Translations under genes and position numbers: made by a program | Part shown: positions 34,662 through 44,431 of the stretch, piece after piece | Position numbering within the stretch: the stretch's first letter is position 1 | How the letters are laid out: each line of letters starts with the position of its first letter | Assembly: GCA_027687465.1 (NCBI GenBank) | Contig: JAQCQR010000002.1 | Coordinates: 1 to 64,000, forward strand | Direction: 5' to 3' | Length of the DNA stretch: 64,000 bases | From: Coriobacteriaceae bacterium AF08-21 | Lineage (GTDB): Bacteria; Actinomycetota; Coriobacteriia; Coriobacteriales; Coriobacteriaceae | The notes under the pieces: model-generated | Told to the model about the DNA's origin: nothing | Database searches by the model: none | What the model saw: the letters and a program-made list of their open reading frames with translations, nothing else

Positions 34662-35993
34662 CTATAAAGCCTCGAGCGCGTTGGCGATGCGCTTCATGGC
34701 AGCATCGGCGGATGCTTGGTCGGGCGCTTCGGCCAAAACGCGGATCACCGACTCGGTTCCGCTCTTGCGCACCAGTACGCGGCCATCGCCTGCCAGCGCA
34801 GCCTCGGCCTCGGCGATGGCGTTCTGCACGCCCATGTTCTCGAGCGCGGCGTCCTTGTCCGCCACGTGCACGGCCACCTGCGCCTGCGGCAGCAGCTTGC
34901 ACGGAGCCGTGAGCTGCGAGAGCGTCTCGCGCTCGGCACGAATCACTTCCATCACGCGCAGCGAGGTCATAATGCCGTCGCCCGTGCGCTCGATATCGCC
35001 AAAGATCGTATGGCCCGTCTGCTCGCCACCCAGGCTGTAGCCGCCCTCGCGCATCTTGGCATACACGTGACGGTCGCCCACGCCGCTGGTCACGGCGCTC
35101 AGACCGGCAAGCTCCAGCGACTTGACCAGGCCAAAGTTGCTGGCAATCGTCGGCACCACGGTACCGCCCGAGAGTCGCCCGTGCTTGTTCAGATACACGC
35201 CGCACACGTACAGGATCTGGTCGCCGTCTACCACGCGACCGCGCTCATCCACGGCCAGGCAGCGGTCGGCATCGCCGTCGTAGGCAAAGCCCACGTCCAG
35301 CCCCTGCTCCACCACGTGGCGCTGCAGGCGCTCCATATGCGTGGAGCCGCAGTCGACGTTGATGTTAAAGCCATCGGGCGCGGCGTTGATCACGCGCACG
35401 TCGGCACCGAGCGCGTCAAACACCGGCTTGGCCACCGAGGAAGCCGAGCCGTTGGCGCAGTCGATACCGATCTTGACGCCCTGCAACGAAAAGTTCGCGC
35501 TGGCGATGAGCGAAGCGATGTAGCGGTTGCGGCCCTGCATATAGTCCACCGTGGCGCCGATGTGGTTGCCCGTGGCCAGCGGTACCTCGCTCTTGCCATC
35601 GATGTAGTCTTCGATGAGCTCCAGTACGTCCTCGTCCATCTTAAAACCGTCGCTATTGACGAGCTTAATGCCGTTATCGCAAAACGGGTTGTGGCTCGCG
35701 CTGATCATGATGCCGCAATCGAAGCAGCCTTCCACGGTCTGATGCGCTACGCCCGGCGTGGGGATCACGTGCAGCATATAGGCGTCCGCACCGCTCGCGA
35801 CCAGGCCGCTCACCAGCGCCGCCTCGAACATATAGCTCGAGCGACGGGTGTCCTTGCCCACGATCACGCGCGCCTTGCGCTCGCGGTTGGCGCCGTAATA
35901 CCAGCCCACAAAACGGCCAATCTTATAAGCGTGCTCTACCGTCAGCCCAACGTTGGCCTCACCGCGAAAGCCGTCGGTGCCAAAGTACTTCAT
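34662..35993 (-). CDS. glmM: Phosphoglucosamine mutase
   Basis: This 443-residue enzyme converts glucosamine-6-phosphate to glucosamine-1-phosphate for UDP-GlcNAc and peptidoglycan. Motifs: FGTDGFRGEAN at the N-terminus, the phosphoserine loop ISASHNPF near residue 100, metal-binding YDGDADRC near 240, substrate loop GEQTGH near 325, and phosphate-binding RKSGTESVIRV near the C-terminus. Length is normal. Confidence 0.95.
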   Translation of the reverse strand: MKYFGTDGFRGEANVGLTVEHAYKIGRFVGWYYGANRERKARVIVGKDTRRSSYMFEAALVSGLVASGADAYMLHVIPTPGVAHQTVEGCFDCGIMISASHNPFCDNGIKLVNSDGFKMDEDVLELIEDYIDGKSEVPLATGNHIGATVDYMQGRNRYIASLIASANFSLQGVKIGIDCANGSASSVAKPVFDALGADVRVINAAPDGFNINVDCGSTHMERLQRHVVEQGLDVGFAYDGDADRCLAVDERGRVVDGDQILYVCGVYLNKHGRLSGGTVVPTIASNFGLVKSLELAGLSAVTSGVGDRHVYAKMREGGYSLGGEQTGHTIFGDIERTGDGIMTSLRVMEVIRAERETLSQLTAPCKLLPQAQVAVHVADKDAALENMGVQNAIAEAEAALAGDGRVLVRKSGTESVIRVLAEAPDQASADAAMKRIANALEAL

Positions 35994-36012
35994 GCGCTCT
36001 CCTTACAAAATA

Positions 36013-36039
36013 GGGGCGGACAGATTGCCTGTCCGCCCC
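36013..36039 (-). terminator. Terminator of the DUF4012 gene
   Basis: GGGGCGGACAG/CTGTCCGCCCC, an 11-bp perfect stem with a 5-nt loop, then TATTTTG on the minus strand. Confidence 0.85.
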
Positions 36040-36076
36040 AAAATGGTACTCGATTATCTGCGCTACCAGAAAAACC

Positions 36077-38389
36077 CTACGCCGACGCGCTGTCGCGAGC
36101 CGCCTGGCATGTAGGAGTCTGACGCAGCGCAAGCGGCTTGTCCCCCGCCTCGGCCGACGTGGTCAGCGTATACGTGATCGTCGTCGTCTCGCCAGCATGC
36201 AGGTCAACGGTGCCCGAATAGAAGGGGATTCCATGCCACGTAGCGGCGCCAAGACCAAACTGGGTGCCCTCGACAGTCAGATCAGTAATGTTGCCGCCCG
36301 TCGGGGCAAACAACGAGACATTCAGACGCTCGTCGTCGCGCGCGGCATCGGGCGCGCTCGCCGCGACGTAGTCGGGCAGTTTGCCTGCCTCCTCCTGCGT
36401 CATGATGTTCGTCAGGGTAACGGTGATGCGATACGAGCACGTGCCGTCGCCGTTCTTGACGCCCTGGCCAATCTGCGTATCGGCGTTCAGGTACCAGTCG
36501 AGCTTGGAGAAGCTCAGGTTGTTAAAGTAAACGCCGGCAACGGGATCGGCACTCGGATCATCCGGATCGGGCAGAGAAGCGTCAATGCCCGTCTCTTTGA
36601 TGGCATTCTGCTCATCATCGTTTCTCATCCAAGCAATCAGACGGCCCTCTTCGGCACCGCGCTCGAATGCACCGACAAGCTTTGTAACGTCGACGTCACC
36701 GATGCCACCGAGAATCTTGTCGAAGGCGGCGCTGGCAACAGCCGCAAAGATGCCATCCGATTCCTCGACCGGATAGTTCCAGTACACATCGTGCATGAGG
36801 ACCTTTGCGGCGTTGGTGCCGTCGACAACCGTTCCGTCGGGCAGCGACACGTTACCGACCAGGCCCAGCAGATACTGCAGGAACACCGGGTCAATGCCCA
36901 CGACGCCGTCAACGTCCTGGCCATATTGAGATTTCCACAGGGCTGCGACACGCTGCGAGTTGCGGGGCCAATCGGGCGAATAGGTATTGCCCGAGTTGTA
37001 CAGGTTACTGTGGTTGCCGAACAGCGCCTCATCCTCTTCGTCGACGCTCTCGACTGCCTCATCCTCGCTGAGTCCAATGCGGGGAACAAACTCGCCAATC
37101 GACATCTGGCCGTCGGTGACCGAAATCAGGCCCTGCGAACCGCCAAAGCCGCCGCAGGCACGAATCTCGACGTTGTTCATGGCGTACACAAGGTAGTTGC
37201 GCGTCTGGCCGTTGGCACCGAGCATCTGGGGAAGGACGGGGGCGACCTTCTCCGCCGCGTCAACCGCGCCGTTGAGGGTGGCAAAGCCGTCCTTGGCCTT
37301 ATCGACCAGCTCGGTCACTTGGGAAATATGAGTATCGCCAATGCCCTGGACCTTCTCGTTGGCGCTCTTGAACACCTTTGAGCTATCGGAAAGCGAATCG
37401 GCAACGGCCTGCAGCGCGGACACGTTAATCATGCCGTCCTGAAACAACTTGCCGGGCGTGGCCTGCGAAAGGTTGTCGGCCATGGGAACCAGCGCGTTGC
37501 TCGAGACATCGGACAGGGCGTCGATCATGGTGCGGGCCGCATTGATGTCGCCGCCATACACCGGAATAAACGAAGCCGCCGTCCACAGCGGGCTCGAGGT
37601 CTCCGCCTTCATGCTGTCGCAGAGCTCATCGATCTTCTTCGCGTCGTCAGGCAGCGTCGAAAAATCGCCCGACGTGACCTTGTCCTTAAGGCCACCGACG
37701 ATCTCGACAGCCTCCTTCGCTTCGCTCTTTACGGTCTTTGCCGAGTTAAGCAGCATAAAGCCGCTTGCGCCAAGCGCAACGAGAAGCACCGCGACCACAG
37801 CGGCAACAATGGCGCCGGTGTGACGCTTTTTGCGCTCGCCCTTGCGATGGCGATGACGGACCAGACCGTCAGAGGTCGAACTCGACGAAGCGTCGCTACC
37901 GTAGTTCAAGCCAAAATCGTAATAATCTTCCTTGGAACCCGAGCCCGCAAACTCGGCACCGCTATCATCCAGGCGGGCGAACGTGCCAGTCTCGGAGGCA
38001 CCGGTGTAAATCGTACCAAGGTTACCCGTAAGCCCCGCGCCACCGGCAGAGGGAGTATTGTTGGCGGCCTTGCCGGCATTAACGTTGCCGGCGGCATTTG
38101 CGGCGTTGGCAGCACCTGCGTTGTTCGCAGGTACCGAAGGAGCCCCGCTCGGCTGCGACGCGGAGGTTGCACCGCCCGCAAAGACATTCCCTCTTGCACG
38201 GCCGGTCTTTTTTGCCTTTTGAGACTGCTCGTACAGAGCGGTAAACATCGCCGTCTCGCCCGGGGACACGCGCTTACCGGAACCGCCCTGTCCAGCGCCG
38301 CCCGGCGTGCCGGCCTTACCAGCCCCGTTCGGACGCGGCGGAACTGCAGGACGGCCGCTATCGCTGCCCTTAAAGTGATTACCAGCCAT
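36077..38389 (-). CDS. DUF4012 domain membrane-anchored surface protein
   Basis: A 770-residue protein: a disordered Gly/Ala/Pro/Asn-rich cytoplasmic region (1-185), a basic RHRHRKGERKKRH segment, one membrane helix (about 191-213), then a large exterior part containing the DUF4012 core (MNNVEIRACGGFGGSQGLISV) and DWPRNSQRVAALWKSQYG. DUF4012 proteins in Actinobacteria lie near envelope polysaccharide genes; it resembles LytR-CpsA-Psr neighbours, but its activity is not established. ATG at 38389 follows GAGGATTTCTTT. It stands as a single-gene unit. Confidence 0.8.
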   Translation of the reverse strand: MAGNHFKGSDSGRPAVPPRPNGAGKAGTPGGAGQGGSGKRVSPGETAMFTALYEQSQKAKKTGRARGNVFAGGATSASQPSGAPSVPANNAGAANAANAAGNVNAGKAANNTPSAGGAGLTGNLGTIYTGASETGTFARLDDSGAEFAGSGSKEDYYDFGLNYGSDASSSSTSDGLVRHRHRKGERKKRHTGAIVAAVVAVLLVALGASGFMLLNSAKTVKSEAKEAVEIVGGLKDKVTSGDFSTLPDDAKKIDELCDSMKAETSSPLWTAASFIPVYGGDINAARTMIDALSDVSSNALVPMADNLSQATPGKLFQDGMINVSALQAVADSLSDSSKVFKSANEKVQGIGDTHISQVTELVDKAKDGFATLNGAVDAAEKVAPVLPQMLGANGQTRNYLVYAMNNVEIRACGGFGGSQGLISVTDGQMSIGEFVPRIGLSEDEAVESVDEEDEALFGNHSNLYNSGNTYSPDWPRNSQRVAALWKSQYGQDVDGVVGIDPVFLQYLLGLVGNVSLPDGTVVDGTNAAKVLMHDVYWNYPVEESDGIFAAVASAAFDKILGGIGDVDVTKLVGAFERGAEEGRLIAWMRNDDEQNAIKETGIDASLPDPDDPSADPVAGVYFNNLSFSKLDWYLNADTQIGQGVKNGDGTCSYRITVTLTNIMTQEEAGKLPDYVAASAPDAARDDERLNVSLFAPTGGNITDLTVEGTQFGLGAATWHGIPFYSGTVDLHAGETTTITYTLTTSAEAGDKPLALRQTPTCQAARDSASA

Positions 38390-38538
38390 AAAGAAATCCT
38401 CGCAATTGAGTCGCAATGAAAAAGTCCATAACGTTACTAGTTTATGGCATTTTGAGCATCGACAGCTAAACTCCAGACACGGACATCAATTGGCGAAAAT
38501 GCGGCACAACACCTTTTCCGTCCTGGCGGCGGCGCCAG

Positions 38539-39561
38539 CTACACCGTCAAAAACACCATCGCGATAATCATGGCAAAGCCCGCCAGGTCGGTGGGCAAAA
38601 ACACCGTTCCCAGCATAAGGGCGCTGGTGATGGTGGCCGAAACCGGCTCCATGGTTCCAAGGAGGCTCGCGCGCACCGAGCCAATCTCCTTAACGCCCTG
38701 CATGTAGAACATATAGGCGAAGAACGACCCCACCACAATAAATATCGCGAGCGCGCCGACACCCGAGGGGCCGAGCGCCGGCATATGCGCCCACGGCTGG
38801 GTAAAGATACTCATCACGATTCCCGCCGAAAGCATGGCCGAGCCCGTGACGACCGGGCTACCGTATTTGTTGAGGATTCCGGCAGGGATGATTGCTATGC
38901 AGGCACCGCCCACTGCGCACAAAAGGCCCGCGAGCAGGCCCATCGGCGAGATGCTGAGCGTACTGGGGTCGCCGCCCGTGGCGATCAAAAACGTTCCGCC
39001 CAATGCGAGCAAAATGCCAAGAGCCTCGCGCGTGCGCGGCAGTCGATGCGCGGTGACGCAGGCATACCCCATGACGACCACCAGCTGCAGGCACTGGAAG
39101 ACGGTCGCGGTGCCCGCGTTGGTCAGGCGCACGGCTGACAGATAGCAAAGCTGGTTGAACAGCAGACCAAAGATCGTAAACAGAATAAGCTGCTTGCGAT
39201 CGGCGGGGGTAGTCCACAGCTCGATCAAGCGGTCGCGGTCTTTTCTGAGCACAACGAACATAAAGAGCAGGCCAGCGATAACTTGGCGCACGCTCATCAG
39301 CCAAAACGTCTCGATATGGCACACGTCAAAGAGGTAGCTGGCGCTGGTGCCAGAAAAACCCCAAAACGTACCGCCGGCAAACGCGGCGAGCGTACCCAGG
39401 GCCATCTTGCGCGCCTGGGCGTCGTTGAGGCGGTCGCGCCATGCACGGCGGGTGCTGCGGCTCAGCTCGTCAGTCCCCTCGGGCACGACAAAATCGGCCG
39501 CCGCCGTCATCGGTACCGAAGCCCTTTCACGTGCACGCTGCGCCGAGCGCTCCTGTTCCAT
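38539..39561 (-). CDS. EamA/DMT family permease
   Basis: This 340-residue protein has ten predicted helices arranged as two EamA halves (TFWGFSGTSASYLF in the first, FFAYMFYMQGVKEIGSVRASLLGTMEPV in the second). The last motif is the family's conserved glutamate-proline turn. The ~45-residue N-terminal soluble part is charged. DMT permeases export or import small metabolites; the substrate cannot be read from the sequence. Confidence 0.87.
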   Translation of the reverse strand: MEQERSAQRARERASVPMTAAADFVVPEGTDELSRSTRRAWRDRLNDAQARKMALGTLAAFAGGTFWGFSGTSASYLFDVCHIETFWLMSVRQVIAGLLFMFVVLRKDRDRLIELWTTPADRKQLILFTIFGLLFNQLCYLSAVRLTNAGTATVFQCLQLVVVMGYACVTAHRLPRTREALGILLALGGTFLIATGGDPSTLSISPMGLLAGLLCAVGGACIAIIPAGILNKYGSPVVTGSAMLSAGIVMSIFTQPWAHMPALGPSGVGALAIFIVVGSFFAYMFYMQGVKEIGSVRASLLGTMEPVSATITSALMLGTVFLPTDLAGFAMIIAMVFLTV

Positions 39562-39652
39562 CCCACTCCCCCGAAATCAATTGGCAACAAAGCGCTCAAA
39601 CTGTAGCACGAATATTGGTATGGAAAAGCGGGCGAATCGGAACATCTACGAG

Positions 39653-39671
39653 CGTCCCTATTGTAGGGACG
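39653..39671 (-). terminator. Weak hairpin after the fibre operon
   Basis: CGTCCCTA-ttg-TAGGGACG, an 8-bp stem about 15 bp beyond the last gene of the fibre operon. It lacks a T-run on the minus strand, so it may be only an RNA-stabilising end or part of a factor-dependent terminator. Confidence 0.35.
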
Positions 39672-39686
39672 AAAGGTGCGGATGAG

Positions 39687-40391
39687 CTATGCCGAGTGGT
39701 TGGAATCGTCGAGGGCGTCGGGGTCGGCTTCCGCACGCCCCTGGGCACGATCGTCATCGCCTGGGTCCTTGGCACTGTCCCGGCCTTCCTGCTCGCGGCG
39801 ACGTTTTTCGCGAATCTGCTCCACGGCTGCGCGCAGGGCGGCCTCGTCCTCGGCGCGTGCCACCTCTTGCGTTGTCTTGACCATATGGCGAATCTCGAGC
39901 AGCAGCAGCACGATCAGCGGCACCACGATAAGCGGAAAGAACAGCAGCGGATTGGTGAGCAACGAGACCACCACGCCCAGCCCCACCGAGACAAAGACCA
40001 CGCGCCCCACCACGTCGGCGGCGGGCACGGGCGCGGCGTCCTCGACCGGATTGGCATCGCCCTTGGTGCGGTAAACCGGCGTGCCGTCGGCCGCATCCTC
40101 CACGGCAACGATGCGATGCGTGTTGAGCGAACCCTCCAGCGCGTCATCGGACGAATGGAAGGTGATGATGTCGCCCACCTGATAGACCTGGCTGTTGTCG
40201 GTATCGACGACGATAAACGAATGCACGGGAATCGCCGGCTCCATCGAGCCGGTCAGCGTACGCATAAAGCCATAGCCCATGATGGTGGGGATCTCACCAG
40301 CGGGCGTGAACACCGTGCGCAGCAACACCACAAAGGCGACCAGGATCACCACGGTCGCCAACACGTTGATCACGCGGAGCACGTGCTTCAT
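39687..40391 (-). CDS. SipW-type (archaeal/ER-like) signal peptidase I, copy B
   Basis: A 234-residue membrane serine peptidase. An N-terminal helix (VINVLATVVILVAFVVLL) is followed by LTGSMEPAIP with the nucleophile Ser, VGDIITFHS, NTHRIVAVE with the catalytic His that replaces the usual Lys, and YRTKGDANP. A C-terminal helix pair (VVVSLLTNPLLFFPLIVVPLIVLLLL) and a long charged tail follow. SipW enzymes process TasA-like and camelysin-like proteins. The ATG overlaps the stop of the DUF2357 gene as TGATG. It is the last gene of the operon; a second copy lies at 44424-45170. Confidence 0.88.
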   Translation of the reverse strand: MKHVLRVINVLATVVILVAFVVLLRTVFTPAGEIPTIMGYGFMRTLTGSMEPAIPVHSFIVVDTDNSQVYQVGDIITFHSSDDALEGSLNTHRIVAVEDAADGTPVYRTKGDANPVEDAAPVPAADVVGRVVFVSVGLGVVVSLLTNPLLFFPLIVVPLIVLLLLEIRHMVKTTQEVARAEDEAALRAAVEQIREKRRREQEGRDSAKDPGDDDRAQGRAEADPDALDDSNHSA

Positions 40392-42628
40392 CACTTGTCG
40401 GCGTCCTTTGCGGAAGGCTCGACGTCAGTGGCGTCAGATGCCGAAACGTCGGTCTCATCTCCCTCAACGGTCGTGGCGACATCGCCCTCGGCGGCCTCTC
40501 CGCGCAAGCGAGCCAGCAGATAGCGCGACAGGCTGTTGCCCTCGGCACGGCGCTCGGCGCGGGCGCGATCGCGCTCGGACTGCTCCAGCTCCTGTGCCAA
40601 CGAGTCCAAGCGTTGCTGCATCTCCGCGCGGGCGGCCTCGAGCTCGCGCTCGTGCGCGGCCTTGGCGGCGGCGAGTTCCTGCTCAATACGCTCCCCCGCC
40701 TCGAGCTCAGCTGCAGCGATACGCGCGTCGGCGTCGGCACGAGCCTCCTCGGCGGCACGCGCGGCGGCATCGCGCTCGGCAGCGGCAGCGGCGACCTTCT
40801 CGCTGGCATCCACCGTAGCCTGCTCAACGGCAGAATCGGCGGCAGCACGGGCGGCGTCGATCGCAGCATCGGCGGCCTGCTGGGCGGCGGCAACCTTCTC
40901 CTCGGCCGCGGCAACGGTGTCGGCGAGCTTCTGCTCCGCCTCGGCCGCGGCGACGTCGGCAGTCTCCTGCGCGGCACGGGCATCGCGCTCGGCCGCCAGC
41001 CGCACTTCCTCGATCTGCAGCTTGGCGGCGTCCAGCTTGGCATGCACCTCGGCGAGCTCCTTGGCAGACGCCTCGCGCACGCCGGCAAGCTCGGCTGCGG
41101 CGGCGTCCTTGGCGGCCTGCAGCTCGGCAGCGTCGGCAGCTGTCTTGGCAGCCAAGGCTGCGGCAGACTCACTCTTGACCCGCGCGACTTGCTCGGCAGC
41201 AGTCTGCTCGGCAGCCGCGACCCTAGCATCTGCGTCGGCGCGGGCGACTGAGACCTCGGCATCGGCCTCGGCACGCATCTGCTCAAGCTGGGCCGCCGCG
41301 GTCGAGCGCGCCTCAACGGCAGCATTCTCGGCAGCCTTCTTGCCGGCCTCGACATCCTCCAGCGAAGCGCGTAGTTCCTCTACATCAGCCTCGGCAATCT
41401 GCGCGCGCTGCGTCAACGCCAGCTCGCGCGTCTTTGCCTCGTCCAGCTCGTCGGCCAGGTCGTCGCGCTCGTCGGTCAGCGCATGGGCCTGAACCTTCCA
41501 AGACTTGACCTGCCCCTGCAGCTCCTCGATCTGCTCGCGCGCCTCGGCCAGCGCCTGCTCGGCATCGAGCTGGGCCTGCGTGACCTCCTCCACAAACACG
41601 CGCCGGACCTCGACGTCGGGCAGGTCGGGGCTATCGACCTGCTCTTCCTTGATCTCTTTAATAAACTTGGGCGCCACCGGCGCGTGTTGCACGCTCTCGA
41701 GCTCCTGCAGGTTGCGCTCGTCGTCGGTCAGGCTCTTAAAGACGGTGTAGTTGTTGATGAGGTTGGTGTACATCTGCACCATGTACTCGTCATCGAACGC
41801 CAGCGCCTGCTGCTGCACGTCGATGTTGTAGCCCACCTTGTCGTAGCGCTCCATAAACTGCCACAGCTGGTAGCACTTGCGGTAGTTGGGGTCTTTCATG
41901 ATGAGGTTGGTGCGCTGAATGGGGCTGCGGACCGCGCTGCAGCCGTTCATGATCTGGCAGAATGACGCGCCGCGCAGCGCCATGACCAGACGGCGCACGC
42001 GGTCGATGCGCATAAAGACGTCCATGTTGTCGGCGTCGTTCTCGGCAAAGCTCTGGCGGTTTTTGACCGTCATCTCGACGTTGTACTCGATCTCCTCGTA
42101 CGCGTCGTCGATCTTACTGTGCATCTTAAAGCGGTTGCGGATCTCGTTGCCCGTAGACCAAAAGATCACGTCGGTGCGCTTATCCACAAACGTCAGCAGA
42201 CGCTGAATCAGATGGTAGATAAAGCGGTTCTCGTACAGGTCGTACGTCTCAACGGTGTTGACGTTGAGGATGCGCGTGGGATGGACGCCGCCATCGTCGC
42301 TCGGCGCCAGGAACTGCGTGTTCTGGCTCAGATGACGGACGCTGTCGGCGCTGATCTTTTTGGCAAGCGAGACCGGCACCACCTCTTCCTCGGTGGTGAT
42401 GAAGCGGCGCGGCTTTTCGATAATGGTGTTGATGGCGTCGAGCGAGTCCTCGATCATGCTAATCCATTCCTCGTCCACCACCTTGACGAGCTCCTCGCGC
42501 TGCTGCTCGATCGTGGTGCCCGAGGCCTGCGCCATCTCAAACAGATAGCGGAAGTAGCGGCTGTCCTCCTGGATGGGCTCCATCTGCTCGGAGAAGCTGG
42601 TATAGAGGTCCTGAATGGTCTCGGACAT
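40391..42628 (-). CDS. DUF2357 (McrC-like) protein with a long coiled coil and no nuclease domain
   Basis: A 745-residue protein. Residues 1-330 carry the DUF2357-type region (VETYDLYENRFIYHLIQRLL..., VMALRGASFCQIM, NYRKCYQLWQFM). In McrC-like proteins this region precedes a PD-(D/E)xK nuclease. Here residues ~345-710 are instead an Ala/Glu-rich heptad-like coiled coil (ADADARVAAAEQTAAEQVAR and similar), and I see no nuclease motif. The end is acidic and Thr/Asp-rich. It lies 99 bp after a McrB-like AAA+ gene, the usual pairing, and its stop overlaps the SipW-like gene start. No signal peptide. A scaffold or regulator of the ATPase is likelier than a restriction enzyme. Confidence 0.75.
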   Translation of the reverse strand: MSETIQDLYTSFSEQMEPIQEDSRYFRYLFEMAQASGTTIEQQREELVKVVDEEWISMIEDSLDAINTIIEKPRRFITTEEEVVPVSLAKKISADSVRHLSQNTQFLAPSDDGGVHPTRILNVNTVETYDLYENRFIYHLIQRLLTFVDKRTDVIFWSTGNEIRNRFKMHSKIDDAYEEIEYNVEMTVKNRQSFAENDADNMDVFMRIDRVRRLVMALRGASFCQIMNGCSAVRSPIQRTNLIMKDPNYRKCYQLWQFMERYDKVGYNIDVQQQALAFDDEYMVQMYTNLINNYTVFKSLTDDERNLQELESVQHAPVAPKFIKEIKEEQVDSPDLPDVEVRRVFVEEVTQAQLDAEQALAEAREQIEELQGQVKSWKVQAHALTDERDDLADELDEAKTRELALTQRAQIAEADVEELRASLEDVEAGKKAAENAAVEARSTAAAQLEQMRAEADAEVSVARADADARVAAAEQTAAEQVARVKSESAAALAAKTAADAAELQAAKDAAAAELAGVREASAKELAEVHAKLDAAKLQIEEVRLAAERDARAAQETADVAAAEAEQKLADTVAAAEEKVAAAQQAADAAIDAARAAADSAVEQATVDASEKVAAAAAERDAAARAAEEARADADARIAAAELEAGERIEQELAAAKAAHERELEAARAEMQQRLDSLAQELEQSERDRARAERRAEGNSLSRYLLARLRGEAAEGDVATTVEGDETDVSASDATDVEPSAKDADK

Positions 42629-42727
42629 GGGTTACTCCATAGGTTGGATCGATCGGTAAGGGGCGTGGCGACACCACACAGGGCAAACGCTACTGATTGT
42701 CTTGTCCCACGCCCCGCGCTTACGGCA

Positions 42728-44431
42728 TTAGTAGAAGTTCTGGATCCGCTGCAGATACATGACGGAATCGGGCAAGCCGCCCTCGCCAAAGGTCTTCTCG
42801 ATGTACTCGATCAGGCCCTTCATCTCGTCGCGCACAAAGCTCACGTTCATGGACTCAAACTTCTTGAGCACCTTGCGGGCGATGATGTAGTCCATGCCGC
42901 CCAGCTCGGTGCCGCCGCACGCCACGTACACGGGGATAAAGTCGTACATCTGCTTGATGATACGGTTGCCAAACGCCAGCTTAAAGCGGGTCTGCAGGTA
43001 CTGGTCCAGCTTATGCATCTTCTGGAGCAGCTCCTCGTCGATCACGTACTCGACCTTGGCCTTTTGGAACAGATACTGCAGATGCTCGGCCGTCACGTGC
43101 ACGCGCTCGTGCGGCTCGCACTCAAACGCGTCGGCACGCTCGTTGAGCTCGATGGGAATCGCACGGTCGTACACCTTGTCCGTGATGGTAAAGGTGGAGT
43201 CGTCGTTGTTGGCCGTGCCAATGAACCACAGGCTGTCGGGGATGGTGAGCTTGCCGTCGTGCAGAGCCTTGGGGTCGGCGGCCCACTGGGTGGGGACCAG
43301 ATCGAGTACCCACTCGTCGTGGCTGGGCATCTCGAGCACCGACAGGATCTCGGCAAAGTAGTACTCCACGCGGGCGAGGTTCATCTCGTCGAGCACGATC
43401 ATGGACGGGTCCTGGCGAAGGCCTGCCTCGTACACGGCGCGCAGGAACTCGGTCTCGTTAAAGCGCTTGGAAAACTCGTTAAAGTAGCCGAGCACCTCGG
43501 TGCGGTCGCGAAAGCTCGGCTGTACCGACACGATGGTCGCGGGATTGTCCAGGTAGCGGCTAAAGCTGTAGGGCAGCGACGTCTTACCGGTACCCGAGAT
43601 GCCCTCCAGGATCAGCAGCTTGGAGGCGGCCATGCCGGCCACAAAGCGGCGGATGATCTCGGGCGTGTAGTAGAGCTTCATCTGGCTGCATGCAAACGCG
43701 CGGAAGCTGTCGACAAAGTCCTCCAGCGAGATGGCATCGTCGTAGACCGGCGATTCCCAGTCGCGGTACTTAAGGTCCACGAGGGACAGCTTGGGAAAGC
43801 GGTTGGCCTGGGCGATCTCTTTTTCCTCGGCAAGGGTCTTGGCCTCGACGGTGGCCTTGGCCATGGCGGCTGCGGCGTCCTTGACACCCTCGCCATCGAG
43901 CGCGAGCGACGCGTTGCCCGACACCACGGCGGCCGTGGCGCCCTCGCCCGCAGGCGCACCCGCAGCGGTGCCTGTAGCGGCGCCCACCACGTTGCCCACC
44001 GTGGGCAGGTGGTCGTCGGCCAGGGCCGAGGCGCCCACGTACGGAATCTGCTTGGTACCACCCATGGCATTGACCTTGAGCGCCAGCAGCTTGTTCTTCT
44101 CGTCCATGAGGTCGAGTACCTGCTTGTTCAGGCGACCGATCTCGCGATAGAGCGCCTTGTTGGACGTGTCGTCGCGATGCAGGCGGCGGTTGATGCGGTA
44201 GCGGTGGACCAGGATGGCCACGATCAGCACGGGGACCGCGATGAGCATGGCAAACAGAATGACCGCGCCGATCTTGCCCACCAGGTCAAACGTGGTGAAG
44301 TAGGTCATAAAGATGTTGAAGTACTCAACCCAGCCAAACACCAGCAGGTTAAGGATGGAGCTCACGACGGCAACGACGTTGTAGACGACCTTTGCCAGTA
44401 GCTCCCAGGCAAATCCCAGAAACTCACTCAC
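42728..44431 (-). CDS. Membrane-anchored McrB-like AAA+ ATPase
   Basis: A 567-residue protein. Two N-terminal membrane helices lie in the first ~75 residues (VVYNVVAVVSSILNLLVF; IGAVILFAMLIAVPVLIVAILV), then a coiled segment and a Gly/Ala-rich linker, then the AAA+ domain: Walker A GISGTGKTSL (about 275-284), Walker B with the McrB-type signature VLDEMNLARVEYYF (about 343-356), sensor FIGTANND (about 402-409) and DRAIPIEL. The signature is typical of McrB NTPases of type IV restriction, but those are cytoplasmic. This one overlaps the SipW-like gene upstream by 8 bp and precedes a DUF2357 protein. It may drive fibre assembly or regulate processing at the membrane; that is inference. Confidence 0.82.
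   Translation of the reverse strand: MSEFLGFAWELLAKVVYNVVAVVSSILNLLVFGWVEYFNIFMTYFTTFDLVGKIGAVILFAMLIAVPVLIVAILVHRYRINRRLHRDDTSNKALYREIGRLNKQVLDLMDEKNKLLALKVNAMGGTKQIPYVGASALADDHLPTVGNVVGAATGTAAGAPAGEGATAAVVSGNASLALDGEGVKDAAAAMAKATVEAKTLAEEKEIAQANRFPKLSLVDLKYRDWESPVYDDAISLEDFVDSFRAFACSQMKLYYTPEIIRRFVAGMAASKLLILEGISGTGKTSLPYSFSRYLDNPATIVSVQPSFRDRTEVLGYFNEFSKRFNETEFLRAVYEAGLRQDPSMIVLDEMNLARVEYYFAEILSVLEMPSHDEWVLDLVPTQWAADPKALHDGKLTIPDSLWFIGTANNDDSTFTITDKVYDRAIPIELNERADAFECEPHERVHVTAEHLQYLFQKAKVEYVIDEELLQKMHKLDQYLQTRFKLAFGNRIIKQMYDFIPVYVACGGTELGGMDYIIARKVLKKFESMNVSFVRDEMKGLIEYIEKTFGEGGLPDSVMYLQRIQNFY

Noticed and set aside
42119..44401. 760-codon frame antisense to the McrB-like gene
   Set aside because: Same kind of shadow frame. 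The AAA+ motifs are clear on the minus strand.
39687..44431. Type IV restriction (McrBC) defence island
   Set aside because: The ATPase and DUF2357 parts fit, but no nuclease is visible, the ATPase is membrane-anchored and all neighbours are secretion genes. Kept as a recruited module rather than a restriction system.
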